In this document: piece by piece, positions 6,613 through 14,059 of the stretch
How positions within the stretch are numbered: position 1 is the first letter of the stretch
How the letters are laid out: the number at the start of each line of letters is the position of its first letter
NCBI GenBank assembly: GCA_046758865.1
Contig: JBHIBD010000046.1
Span: 1-16,877, forward strand
DNA: 16,877 bases
Reading direction: 5' to 3'
Origin: JBHIBD01 sp046758865
GTDB lineage: Bacteria > Planctomycetota > Brocadiia > Brocadiales > Bathyanammoxibiaceae
Translations under genes and position numbers: made by a program
Notes under the pieces: generated by a model
What the model was told of the DNA's origin: nothing
The model's input: the letters and a program-made list of their open reading frames with translations, nothing else
The model's database searches: none

Positions 6613-6816
6613 CTATACCTTGACAACCGTTTCAGCCTTACGGCCCTTAGAGTCTTCAACAACCTCGAACTCCACCTTGTCACCTTCAGCCAGGGACTTA
6701 AACCCCTCGGCCTGAATAACACTATGGTGAACAAATACGTCTTTACCGCCATCGTCCGGGGCTATGAAACCGAATCCCTTAGTGTCGTTAAACCATTTTA
6801 CTGTACCTGTAGACAT
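6613..6816 (-). CDS. cspA: Cold-shock domain protein (CspA family)
   Basis: A 67-residue single-domain nucleic-acid chaperone. It binds single-stranded RNA and DNA and melts mRNA secondary structure, often after a temperature drop. Both RNA-binding motifs are intact: KGFGFI (13-18) and VFVHH (27-31), preceded by GTVKWFND. Length and ends match the family exactly. The ATG at 6816 has AAGGAG with 10 bases of spacing. The gene stands alone, with a long leader that contains a terminator-like hairpin and a good promoter further upstream, which suggests control at the level of transcript elongation or mRNA folding. Confidence 0.95.
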   Translation of the reverse strand: MSTGTVKWFNDTKGFGFIAPDDGGKDVFVHHSVIQAEGFKSLAEGDKVEFEVVEDSKGRKAETVVKV

Positions 6817-6866
6817 GTTATTACATCTCCTTCACTGTTAACAAAAAGCTAATACTTCAAACAAAA

Positions 6867-6907
6867 AAACCACAAGGGCCAGCGTACTATTCGGCCTTTG
6901 TGGTTTT
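6867..6907 (-). terminator. Terminator-like hairpin inside the cspA leader
   Basis: The minus strand reads AAAACCACAAAGGCC, a 12-base loop, then GGCCCTTGTGGTTTT followed by more T, making a run of seven. The 15-bp stem has one A-C mismatch; on the plus strand the same position is a G-U pair. No minus-strand gene lies upstream that would need terminating, and the next gene rightward is divergent. It sits between the predicted cspA promoter and the cspA start, so an attenuator or thermosensor role is plausible. Confidence 0.6.
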
Positions 6908-6936
6908 GGCACGTCAATACTGCTGTAACTTATGGA

Positions 6937-6964
6937 ATTCTATCACAAATACCAAACATTGCAA
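6937..6964 (-). promoter_or_regulatory. Predicted extended -10 promoter of cspA
   Basis: On the minus strand, TTGCAA (6959-6964), a 16-base spacer and TAGAAT (6937-6942) preceded by TGA form an extended -10 promoter. Transcription would begin near 6930 and give a leader of roughly 110 bases containing the hairpin at 6867-6907. Confidence 0.5.
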
Positions 6965-7083
6965 CACAATAATTCAAGAATTTTTTAAGTAATAATTTAC
7001 GCCCTGTTATCACGATCCGTTCCGAGTCACCTTGGGGGAATTGCCAAGTAAACACTTCCAAACACCCTTAAATAGACAGGGGT

Positions 7084-7125
7084 CAGGCTGAGCCACGCTC
7101 CGAGCCTTTATTGACAGGGACTTAC
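7084..7125. repeat. Direct repeat, copy 2 (orphan 5' end of tRNA-Pro)
   Basis: A 42-base copy of 5281-5322, same orientation, two mismatches. It contains leader plus the first part of tRNA-Pro through the D-loop and then diverges, so it cannot encode a tRNA. Nothing else gene-like is seen in 6965-7228 apart from the mutase promoter. Confidence 0.8.
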
Positions 7126-7153
7126 GGCTCCCCCCCCTCCACTCCCATTGCGA

Positions 7154-7186
7154 TTGCTTTTTCAAGGGTGGTATTGTACTATACAA
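7154..7186 (+). promoter_or_regulatory. Possible promoter/operator of the mutase genes
   Basis: TTGCTT (7154-7159), a 17-base spacer and TACTAT (7177-7182) lie ahead of the mutase genes. The -10 box is embedded in a perfect 13-base palindrome TTGTA-CTA-TACAA (7174-7186), a plausible repressor site. Both boxes are poor matches to consensus. Confidence 0.3.
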
Positions 7187-7228
7187 GACAGATGCAATGT
7201 CTAAATAATACGACAGTATATCAGAACT

Positions 7229-8881
7229 GTGTTAGAGAGAGAACTTGCCTTGAAAGACGAAACAAAAATCCTTAAGGAGAAAGTGGTAAAGGCAAAAGAA
7301 GAACGCTCCACCCTTTCAGGTATCCCTTTGAAGGTCTTTTACACCCCTGCTGATATAATTGGCCTAGATTACATACGAGACCTCGGCCTGCCGGGACAAT
7401 ACCCCTACACAAGGGGTATTCATGAGAGTATGTATCTAGGCAGGCTTTGGACAATGAGGCTATTCTCGGGCTTTGGCACAGCGGCTCAAACAAACAAGAG
7501 GTTCCGATTCCTCCTGGAGGAGGGCGAGACCGGCCTTTCGGTGGCCTTTGATATGCCCACCATAATGGGATACGACTCAGACCACCCTCGTGCAAGGGGA
7601 GAAGTAGGCCTCTGCGGCGTGGCCATTGATAGCCTGGAGGACATGGAAATACTCTTTAAGGACATCGCCCTTGACGAGGTTACTACCTCCATGACCATCA
7701 ACGCCCCTGCCAGTGTGCTATTTGCTATGTACTTGGTGGTGGCCGAGAAACGGGGCATACCTTTCGATAAGCTTCGTGGAACCATACAGAACGACATCTT
7801 GAAGGAATACATTGCCCAGAAATCCTTTATCTTCCCTCCCAGACCTTCCTTGAGACTGGTAACAGACATAATCGCCTACTGTTCGAGACATGCCCCCAGG
7901 TGGAATCCTATCTCTGTAAGCGGCTACCACATAAGGGAGGCTGGTGCAACAGCGGTTCAGGAGCTTGCCTTTACCCTTGCTGACGGTTTTACCTACATGG
8001 AGGCTGCCATAGAGGCAGGGCTTGATGTTGACGAATTTGCCCCCAGGATATCCTTCTTCTTCAATTCCCATTCTGACTTCTTTGAAGAAGTTGCCAAGTT
8101 CCGTGCAGCCCGCAGGATATGGGCAAGGGCCATGAAGGAGAATTACAAGGCAAAGAGGCCTGAATCTATGTGGCTGAGATTCCACACCCAAACTGCAGGT
8201 TGCACCTTGACGGCCCAGCAGCCAGAAAACAATATCGTACGTGTAGCATTTCAGGCACTTCAGGCTGTCCTGGGCGGCACCCAGTCCCTGCATACCAACT
8301 CAATGGATGAAACCTTTGCCCTTCCATCAGAAAAGGCCGCCACCCTGGCACTACGTACCCAGCAAATAATTGCCCACGAGACAGGGATTGCTAACACCGT
8401 TGACCCTCTTGCTGGTTCTTACCTTGTAGAGTCCTTAACCAACCGCATGGAGGAAGAGGCCAACAGGTATTTCCGAGAGATAGAGCAAATTGGTGGGGTG
8501 CTGAGGTGCATTGAGGAGGGATACTTTCAGAAGGAGATTATTCAATCTTCCAGACGCTATCAAGAGGCCTTTGAACGTAAGGAGAAGGTTGTTGTGGGCC
8601 TAAACAAGTACGAACATCCCGAGGAAAAGGTCACAATACCCTCCCTCAGGGTAGACCCCTCGGTAGAAAAAGAACAGATAAAACGTCTGAAGTCCCTGAG
8701 GTCAAGAAGAAATAACAGAAAGGTAGAAGAATCTCTGGTGGCGCTCGAGGAGGCCTCCCGAGGCAGAGTAAATATCATGCCCTGCATCCTCGATTGTGTA
8801 AGGAACTATGCAACCCTGGGGGAGATTACAAATGTCTGGAGGGAGGTCTTTGGGCAGTATAGAGAACCACCAATCTATTAA
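7229..8881 (+). CDS. Methylmalonyl-CoA mutase family large subunit, isobutyryl-CoA mutase-like
   Basis: A 550-residue TIM-barrel catalytic subunit of an adenosylcobalamin-dependent acyl-CoA mutase, without the B12 domain, which is encoded by the next gene. Family blocks run the full length: GRLWTMR (71-77), GLSVAFDMPT (102-111), RGTIQNDILKEY (183-194), SGYHIREAGA (231-240, catalytic His234) and GGTQSLHTNS. The alignment to P. shermanii methylmalonyl-CoA mutase has a constant offset of 10 through this region. Position Tyr89 is Phe79 here and Arg207 is Gln197. Those two residues bind the free carboxylate of methylmalonyl-CoA; Phe/Gln is the pattern of isobutyryl-CoA mutase, which interconverts isobutyryl- and n-butyryl-CoA. 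The start is GTG at 7229, the first possible after an in-frame TAA at 7202, but it lacks a clear ribosome-binding site. Database tools would probably label it methylmalonyl-CoA mutase. Confidence 0.9.
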   Translation: MLERELALKDETKILKEKVVKAKEERSTLSGIPLKVFYTPADIIGLDYIRDLGLPGQYPYTRGIHESMYLGRLWTMRLFSGFGTAAQTNKRFRFLLEEGETGLSVAFDMPTIMGYDSDHPRARGEVGLCGVAIDSLEDMEILFKDIALDEVTTSMTINAPASVLFAMYLVVAEKRGIPFDKLRGTIQNDILKEYIAQKSFIFPPRPSLRLVTDIIAYCSRHAPRWNPISVSGYHIREAGATAVQELAFTLADGFTYMEAAIEAGLDVDEFAPRISFFFNSHSDFFEEVAKFRAARRIWARAMKENYKAKRPESMWLRFHTQTAGCTLTAQQPENNIVRVAFQALQAVLGGTQSLHTNSMDETFALPSEKAATLALRTQQIIAHETGIANTVDPLAGSYLVESLTNRMEEEANRYFREIEQIGGVLRCIEEGYFQKEIIQSSRRYQEAFERKEKVVVGLNKYEHPEEKVTIPSLRVDPSVEKEQIKRLKSLRSRRNNRKVEESLVALEEASRGRVNIMPCILDCVRNYATLGEITNVWREVFGQYREPPIY

Positions 8882-8908
8882 ATTCTAGAGGCCCAGAAGA
8901 GGCAAAGT

Positions 8909-9340
8909 ATGTTGGGCATGAAAAATCGGCCAAAGATACTGATTGCAAAAGTAGGGTTGGACGGACATGATCGGGGGGCAAAGGTTGTGGCAAAGGCCCT
9001 TGAAGAGGCCGACTTTGAGGTCTATTACACCGGCCTCCACCAGACACCAGAGGCAGTGGTAGAGAGGGCCTTGGAACTAGACGTTGACCTCCTCGGGGTC
9101 AGTACCCTCTGCGGTGCCCACCTTACTATATTCTCTTGTATCTCAAAACTTCTGCGCCAGAAAGGCTCAAGGATAACGCTATTTGGAGGGGGTATCATAC
9201 CAGAAGAGGACAGGAAGAGCCTTGAGAGGATGGGTGCTGTGAGGGTATTTGGCCCAGGCACAACCCTAGCAGAAATTGTAGATTTTGTAAGAAGCACATG
9301 TAAGGAAAAGAAGCCACCAAAGGCAGCAATACTGAAGTAA
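8909..9340 (+). CDS. B12-binding small subunit of the acyl-CoA mutase
   Basis: A 143-residue cobalamin-binding protein that partners the preceding large subunit. The base-off/His-on signature is complete: DGHDRG (18-23, DxHxxG, with His20 the cobalt ligand), S-T-L (65-67) and GGG (93-95), then GAVRVFGPGT. The size matches the stand-alone small subunits of split methylmalonyl- and isobutyryl-CoA mutases. The ATG at 8909 has AGAAGAGG upstream; a second ATG at 8918 is less well placed. It follows the large subunit by 27 bases, so the two are one transcript. Its stop lies 2 bp from the stop of the convergent synthetase gene, with no terminator between. Confidence 0.93.
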   Translation: MLGMKNRPKILIAKVGLDGHDRGAKVVAKALEEADFEVYYTGLHQTPEAVVERALELDVDLLGVSTLCGAHLTIFSCISKLLRQKGSRITLFGGGIIPEEDRKSLERMGAVRVFGPGTTLAEIVDFVRSTCKEKKPPKAAILK

Positions 9341-9342
9341 CA

Positions 9343-11040
9343 TTAACCCTGTCTGAACTGGACGTCTTTCCATCTAAGGAGCAAAGGCCTTAACTTCTCT
9401 TGAAGCTCAAGCCTCTTGGGCTTCCCAGTGGAGGTGAAAGGCACCTCACGGCCTATAATTACCGCCTTAGGCATCATCCTGAAGGGCATCCGGGTCCTGC
9501 AGTAACTAAGCACCTCTTCCTCCTTTAGCTCAACACCATCCCTTGGAACAACATAGGCAGCCACTTCTTCTCCATAGTATTTATTCTGAAAGGCTACGGC
9601 TATACCAAATTTAAGCTTTGGGTGGCCCTTCAAAACGTTATCCACCTCCAAGGGCGATATGTTCTGTCCCCCTCGTACTATAAGCTCCTTAAGTCTCCCT
9701 GTGATAAAGAAGAATTTTCGCCCCCTCTCATCTAATTTATAAAAGCCCTCATCGCCGCTAAGGAACCAGCCCCATCTATAGGCCTTCTCATTCGCCTCTG
9801 GCATCTTGAAATACTCCCTTGCCACGTTCCTCCCCCTTATAGCTATCTCGCCCCTCTTGAGCTCATCAACCTCCTTACCATCCTTGTCAAGGATAGTCAT
9901 CTCATTGTGTGTTATAGGTACTCCTATAGAGGGGAAGCCAAAGGCGGATAGCCAGTGCCTCCTCTCCTCATCTGACATATCCACAGGCAGAAAGCATGAA
10001 TAACAGGTAGTCTCAGATAGGCCATATCCGTGGATAATCGGGAATTTAAACTTGTCCTCAAACCTCAGCGCCGTGTCCACTGTAAGGGGGCCAGCCCCGC
10101 AGATTACACACTCGAAATTGCTCAAATCGTAATGGCTAATATCCTCCCCAGCCTCCAGTAAGAACTCAAGCACTGTAGGCACAACACTAACGGCCCTCAC
10201 CTTGTCGACGGATAAACCTTTCCAGAAGGTGGTACACTTGAACCGCCTCCTCAAGACGCTTGTTCCACCAAAGTAGTAAGGGGTTAGCAGGGTGACAACT
10301 GTCCCATTGACGTGGTGGATGGGCAGGATACACATCAGTCGGTCAGCCTCCTTGAAGCCAAACCAATGGACGATACCATCCGCATCTGCAAGGAGGTTAT
10401 ACTGGGAGAGAACCACACCCTTTGGTGGGCCCGTGGTCCCAGATGTATAGACAATAAAGGCATCGTCCTGGAGCTCTGAAATCGGTGGGCTAAGGCCATC
10501 CTCCTTTTTATTTATCTCCTGCTCAAGATTATAGACGCCTTCCCGTACTACTTCCTCAGCGGATACTATATACTTAAGGGCATGACAGCCCTTCTTGATC
10601 GAGATTATCTCCTCCAGGTACTCTTTCATGCAAAAGACCGCCCTTGACTCCGAATGCTCCAGCACGTACCGCTTCCTCCCTATCCTATCCTCGGCATCAA
10701 TGGGCACGACTGCCAACCCAAGCTTCCAGGCCGCAAAGTAGACAATTACTGTGGTACAATGATTGACCATCACTGTGGCAACCCTCTGGCCTGGCCCTAG
10801 TCCGAGGGTGTCCTTCATAAAGTTGGCAGTCCTGTTGACGAGGCGGTTAAAATCCCTGTAGGATAATTCTCTTCTTAGGCCCACATCCTCATCGGTATAA
10901 ATTAGGAAGGGCTTTGTGGAAAATCTTTCCGACTGCTCGTCAATAAAATGGGCTAAATTCTTCCAGGGGAGTGAAAAGGATGCCCCACTTTCGCCTGAGG
11001 TGGAGTGGACTAGGGGGATGTCTTCTTTCTGGCCATACAT
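9343..11040 (-). CDS. AMP-dependent acyl-CoA synthetase
   Basis: A 565-residue member of the adenylate-forming superfamily, converting a carboxylic acid, ATP and CoA to acyl-CoA, AMP and pyrophosphate. Core motifs are in order: YTSGTTGPPKG (198-208, phosphate loop), YGLSETT (339-345), SGD (428-430), hinge GRLKELIVRGG (448-458) and the C-terminal catalytic Lys540 in TSTGKPKR. Chain-length preference cannot be read from the sequence. It is the last gene of the five-gene operon, 7 bases after the preceding dehydrogenase stop, with little ribosome-binding site of its own, suggesting translational coupling. In context it probably activates the acid fed to the mutase and dehydrogenases. Benzoate-type or luciferase-like relatives are unlikely but not excluded. 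Confidence 0.9.
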   Translation of the reverse strand: MYGQKEDIPLVHSTSGESGASFSLPWKNLAHFIDEQSERFSTKPFLIYTDEDVGLRRELSYRDFNRLVNRTANFMKDTLGLGPGQRVATVMVNHCTTVIVYFAAWKLGLAVVPIDAEDRIGRKRYVLEHSESRAVFCMKEYLEEIISIKKGCHALKYIVSAEEVVREGVYNLEQEINKKEDGLSPPISELQDDAFIVYTSGTTGPPKGVVLSQYNLLADADGIVHWFGFKEADRLMCILPIHHVNGTVVTLLTPYYFGGTSVLRRRFKCTTFWKGLSVDKVRAVSVVPTVLEFLLEAGEDISHYDLSNFECVICGAGPLTVDTALRFEDKFKFPIIHGYGLSETTCYSCFLPVDMSDEERRHWLSAFGFPSIGVPITHNEMTILDKDGKEVDELKRGEIAIRGRNVAREYFKMPEANEKAYRWGWFLSGDEGFYKLDERGRKFFFITGRLKELIVRGGQNISPLEVDNVLKGHPKLKFGIAVAFQNKYYGEEVAAYVVPRDGVELKEEEVLSYCRTRMPFRMMPKAVIIGREVPFTSTGKPKRLELQEKLRPLLLRWKDVQFRQG

Positions 11041-11047
11041 ATCATCA

Positions 11048-12187
11048 TTACTTCAACAGTTCTCTGGATATTACTAACCTCTGGACCTCAGAGGTGCCCT
11101 CACCAATCTCACAGAGTTTTGCGTCCCTAAAATATCTTTCAACGTGGTAATCCTTCATGTAGCCGTACCCACCAAACATCTGAACTGCCTTGATGGCGGC
11201 CCTCATGGCCACCTCTGAGGCAAAGAGTTTTGCCTGCGATGTCTCAAGGGGGCACCTCTTGCCCTGGTCCTTTAACCAGGCGGCCTTATGGACAAGCATC
11301 CTTGCGGCATCTATCTCAGTGGCCATATCTGCAAGCATCCACTGTATGGCCTGGAAATCACATATGGGTTGTCCAAACTGTTTCCTCTGCTTAGAGTACC
11401 TTAATGCCTCTTCAAGGCAACCCCTGGCAATGCCCACGGCTATAGCTCCTATGCCTATCCTTCCACCCTCGAGCACCTCTAGGAGCTCAGTATAGCCCCC
11501 ATTTAACCTGCCCAGGAGGTTATCCTCAGGGACAGAACAATCCTCAAGGATCAACTCGGCAGTATCGCTGCACCTCATCCCCAGCTTTTCCTCTCTCCTT
11601 CCGGTGGAAAGACCTGCCGTGCCCTTCTTCACTATAAAGGCAGATATGCCCCCTTTGCCTTTAGACTTATCTGTACAGGCCATCACCACATATACCTCTG
11701 CCAGTGAACCTTGGGTGATGAAAACCTTCGTGCCATTTAGTATCCATTTATCTCCCTTTAAAATGGCGGTAGTCTCAATGGCCGAGGCGTCGCTGCCTGC
11801 CTGGGGTTCTGTAAGGGCCCAGGCACAAAGGCGCTCTCCCCTTGCCAGAGGGGGAAGAAACTTTCTTTTCTGTTCCTCAGTACCAAACTTATAAATATGG
11901 GATAGACAAAGGGAGTTGTGCGCAGAAACCGTTAGGGCAACTGAGGCATCAAACCTTGCCAGTTCCTCTATACCTAAGGCATAAGTAAGATAGTCTGCTC
12001 CTGTTCCCCCGTATGTCCCGGGAACCAGCATACCCATTAAACCAAGTCTGGCAAGGCCTTGTATAATACGCCATGGGAATTCTCCCTTCTGGTCTCTTTC
12101 GACTATACCTGGCAGTATCTCCTTATGGGCAAAGTCCCTCAAGGTTTTCTGAAGGAGTTTCTGTTCCTCTGTAAGCTCTAGTTCCAA
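11048..12187 (-). CDS. Acyl-CoA dehydrogenase (second copy)
   Basis: A 379-residue FAD enzyme oxidising acyl-CoA to enoyl-CoA and passing electrons to electron-transfer flavoprotein. N-terminal helices open with LTEEQKLLQ; the flavin-binding ALTEPQAGSDA is near 125-137; the middle beta domain has WILNGTKVFIT; the C-terminal helical domain contains RKQFGQPICDFQAIQ and FGGYGY. The catalytic Glu is Glu363 in GEGTSEVQ. The preceding residue is Gly where most short-chain enzymes, including the other copy here, have Tyr. The start is TTG at 12187, chosen because AAGGG lies just upstream and family members begin exactly there. It follows the DUF35 gene by 12 bases. Isobutyryl-, butyryl- or other short-chain substrates are possible. 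Confidence 0.92.
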   Translation of the reverse strand: MELELTEEQKLLQKTLRDFAHKEILPGIVERDQKGEFPWRIIQGLARLGLMGMLVPGTYGGTGADYLTYALGIEELARFDASVALTVSAHNSLCLSHIYKFGTEEQKRKFLPPLARGERLCAWALTEPQAGSDASAIETTAILKGDKWILNGTKVFITQGSLAEVYVVMACTDKSKGKGGISAFIVKKGTAGLSTGRREEKLGMRCSDTAELILEDCSVPEDNLLGRLNGGYTELLEVLEGGRIGIGAIAVGIARGCLEEALRYSKQRKQFGQPICDFQAIQWMLADMATEIDAARMLVHKAAWLKDQGKRCPLETSQAKLFASEVAMRAAIKAVQMFGGYGYMKDYHVERYFRDAKLCEIGEGTSEVQRLVISRELLK

Positions 12188-12199
12188 GACTACCCTTTT

Positions 12200-12697
12200 T
12201 TATACTGTAGGGGCTTCTTCAGCCGGTACGAAGTAGACGTCTGTGGCCTTGAACTTAGAAAGTCTCAGGAAGTGGGCCTGTACCGACATCCCGATCTTTA
12301 CCTCCTCTGGTGTTACACCAACAAGCCTTGACAGAAGGAAAGTATCTACTCCGGAAAATTCCACCAGCACCAGGGTAAAAGGGGTCTCTTTAAGGAAGGC
12401 CTCACTCCCAAAATAGCAGGTGGTATAGGTATGGATAGAACCCTCTAGAGGCAGTTCAAACCATTCGGTCTTTTGCCCGCATTGCATGCAGTGGCTACGG
12501 GGTGTAGCATATCTGTAACCACAACTAGTGCAGCAGCTCCCCAGGAGCCTTCCCTTGGATAGACCGGCGAAGAAAGGGGAATCCTGTGCGTAGCTGTGGA
12601 TGTAGTCTATCTCGTAGTGGTCCTTAATGATGATGGGGTCTATGTTGAAGAGGACTGTGCCCTCTTCGGTTTCTGGGAGTTTAAACTTTTTTGACAT
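12200..12697 (-). CDS. DUF35 Zn-ribbon/OB-fold protein, thiolase partner
   Basis: A 165-residue protein of the DUF35 (Zn-ribbon, OB-fold) family. The rubredoxin-like zinc ribbon uses Cys56, Cys59, Cys70 and Cys73 (CTSCGYRYATPRSHCMQCG). The OB domain follows from about residue 80 (GSIHTYTTC, then FTLVLVEFSGVDTFLLSRLVG). Such proteins bind thiolase-fold enzymes and shape or bridge the acyl-CoA site, as known for the archaeal thiolase/HMG-CoA synthase complex, Ltp2-ChsH2 and BbsAB. The ATG at 12697 has GGAGG with 8 bases of spacing. It lies 54 bp after the thiolase-like gene and is expected to form a complex with that product. Confidence 0.9.
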   Translation of the reverse strand: MSKKFKLPETEEGTVLFNIDPIIIKDHYEIDYIHSYAQDSPFFAGLSKGRLLGSCCTSCGYRYATPRSHCMQCGQKTEWFELPLEGSIHTYTTCYFGSEAFLKETPFTLVLVEFSGVDTFLLSRLVGVTPEEVKIGMSVQAHFLRLSKFKATDVYFVPAEEAPTV

Positions 12698-12751
12698 CTT
12701 TTTTGCCTCCAGAGAATGACTCCCTCTATTACAAGGCCTGGACTAAATCCT

Positions 12752-14035
12752 CTAGATTGATTCCAGGATACTTACCGTTATATAGGTGCCTGTGCCGGCG
12801 TGGCTGTGGATGAGACCACGCCTTGGGTCCCTTACCTGTAGTTTATCATTTCCCAAGTGCTTTTCCATGGTCTCCTGTAACTGCCAGAAGGCCATGACAG
12901 CCTGCATGAGACCGGTTGCCCCTACCGGATGGCCAAAGGCCAAAAGCCCTCCAGAGGGGTTTACAGGGATTACCCCCCGCTTGCGAAGCTTGAGAGCGTA
13001 GTCTATCCCTGGCATGAATGGATTTCCCTCCTCCACAAACCTCCCGCCTTCTCCGTATTTGCAAAGACCGAGGTCCTCATAGGTTTGGATTTCACTGGAG
13101 GTGTAGGCATCGTGAAGCTCAACAAAATCAAGCTCCTCTATGGGGTTTTTGATACCTGCCATCTCATAGGCAAGCTTTGCAGCCATCCTCCCACCCCTGA
13201 AGGAATGAACCCCTGGATATCTTAGCCCCTTATAGTCTTCTTCCTTCTCATGGGGCAACAGTATTACGCTGCCCCGGGGCCTATCGGCCATCCTCATGGC
13301 ATCCGTACCACAGCCCACGCCGGTTATCTTTACGGGTCTAGGGCATACCTTCCCTGCAATCTCCTCTGAGGCCAGGATGGCTACCGCTGCACCGTCAGAC
13401 ATCTGGCATATATCCAGCATGGTCAGGGGCGTGGCAACCATTGGTGACTGTCTTACATCCTTAATGGTAAGCTTCATGGGACTCTGGGCATAGGGGTTGT
13501 AGAGGGCGTTCTTGTGGTTCTTAACGGAGACCATGGCCATCTGCTCCACCGTTGTACCAAATTCGTGCATGTGTCGCCTGACCATCATGGCATAGTAGCC
13601 TGTGTAAAACCCACCCACAGGGTAATCAAAATTTGTATCAGATGCATGTGCAATAAACTCATTCCCCTTCCATGTGCTGACCCTTGACATGGTCTCAAAG
13701 CCAAAAGCAAGGCAGACCTTCATCCTGCCTGAGGCAATGGATTCCCAGGCGGCCTGTAAGCAGAGCCCACCGGTTGCTCCTCCCCCCTCCACCCTCTTAG
13801 AGGGCCTGGGGCAGAGCCCGAGGTAATCCTGCACCATGCTTGCTGCCTTGAGCTGGCGGGTGAAGTGGTCTGAAAAATAGGAACCTACACTCCCATCAAT
13901 CATATCAGCCTTAAAATGGGGTATGTCTGCCATGGCGTAATCAAAGGCTTCTTTGACCATAAGGCGGAAATCTTTATCTAGATGGGCCTTCTTGAACCTG
14001 GTTATTCCACCTGAAATCATGTATACGGGGTGCAT
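12752..14035 (-). CDS. SCP2/thiolase-fold protein lacking the nucleophilic cysteine
   Basis: A 427-residue thiolase-superfamily protein of the SCP-x type that pairs with DUF35 proteins. The fold motifs are present: ASGRMKVCLAFGFETMSR (101-118), VELHDAYTSSE (305-315), NPSGGLLAFGHPVGATG (359-375, with His369) and a C-terminal IHSHAGTGTYITV. The nucleophile region reads VEGGGATGG (82-90). Aligned to the NNNCATGS of SCP-x and the QLCGSG of degradative thiolases, Gly86 replaces the catalytic Cys; Cys92 is six residues away. Ordinary thiolysis through an acyl-Cys intermediate is therefore unlikely. Thiolase-fold enzymes without this Cys that bind DUF35 partners include the retro-aldolase Ltp2. The ATG at 14035 has AAGGA upstream. 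It follows the first dehydrogenase by 24 bp. The reaction is unknown. Confidence 0.85.
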   Translation of the reverse strand: MHPVYMISGGITRFKKAHLDKDFRLMVKEAFDYAMADIPHFKADMIDGSVGSYFSDHFTRQLKAASMVQDYLGLCPRPSKRVEGGGATGGLCLQAAWESIASGRMKVCLAFGFETMSRVSTWKGNEFIAHASDTNFDYPVGGFYTGYYAMMVRRHMHEFGTTVEQMAMVSVKNHKNALYNPYAQSPMKLTIKDVRQSPMVATPLTMLDICQMSDGAAVAILASEEIAGKVCPRPVKITGVGCGTDAMRMADRPRGSVILLPHEKEEDYKGLRYPGVHSFRGGRMAAKLAYEMAGIKNPIEELDFVELHDAYTSSEIQTYEDLGLCKYGEGGRFVEEGNPFMPGIDYALKLRKRGVIPVNPSGGLLAFGHPVGATGLMQAVMAFWQLQETMEKHLGNDKLQVRDPRRGLIHSHAGTGTYITVSILESI

Positions 14036-14059
14036 GTCTACTATCCTTGTCGGACGGGG

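Noticed and set aside
6561..6852. ORFs overlapping cspA on both strands (63 and 85 codons)
   Set aside because: They overlap an unambiguous cold-shock protein with intact RNA-binding motifs.
7272..8787. Minus-strand ORFs up to 191 codons inside the mutase gene
   Set aside because: Antisense shadows of a full-length conserved protein.
12786..13493. ORFs of 65-98 codons across the thiolase-like gene
   Set aside because: Shadows in other frames; no supporting starts or families.
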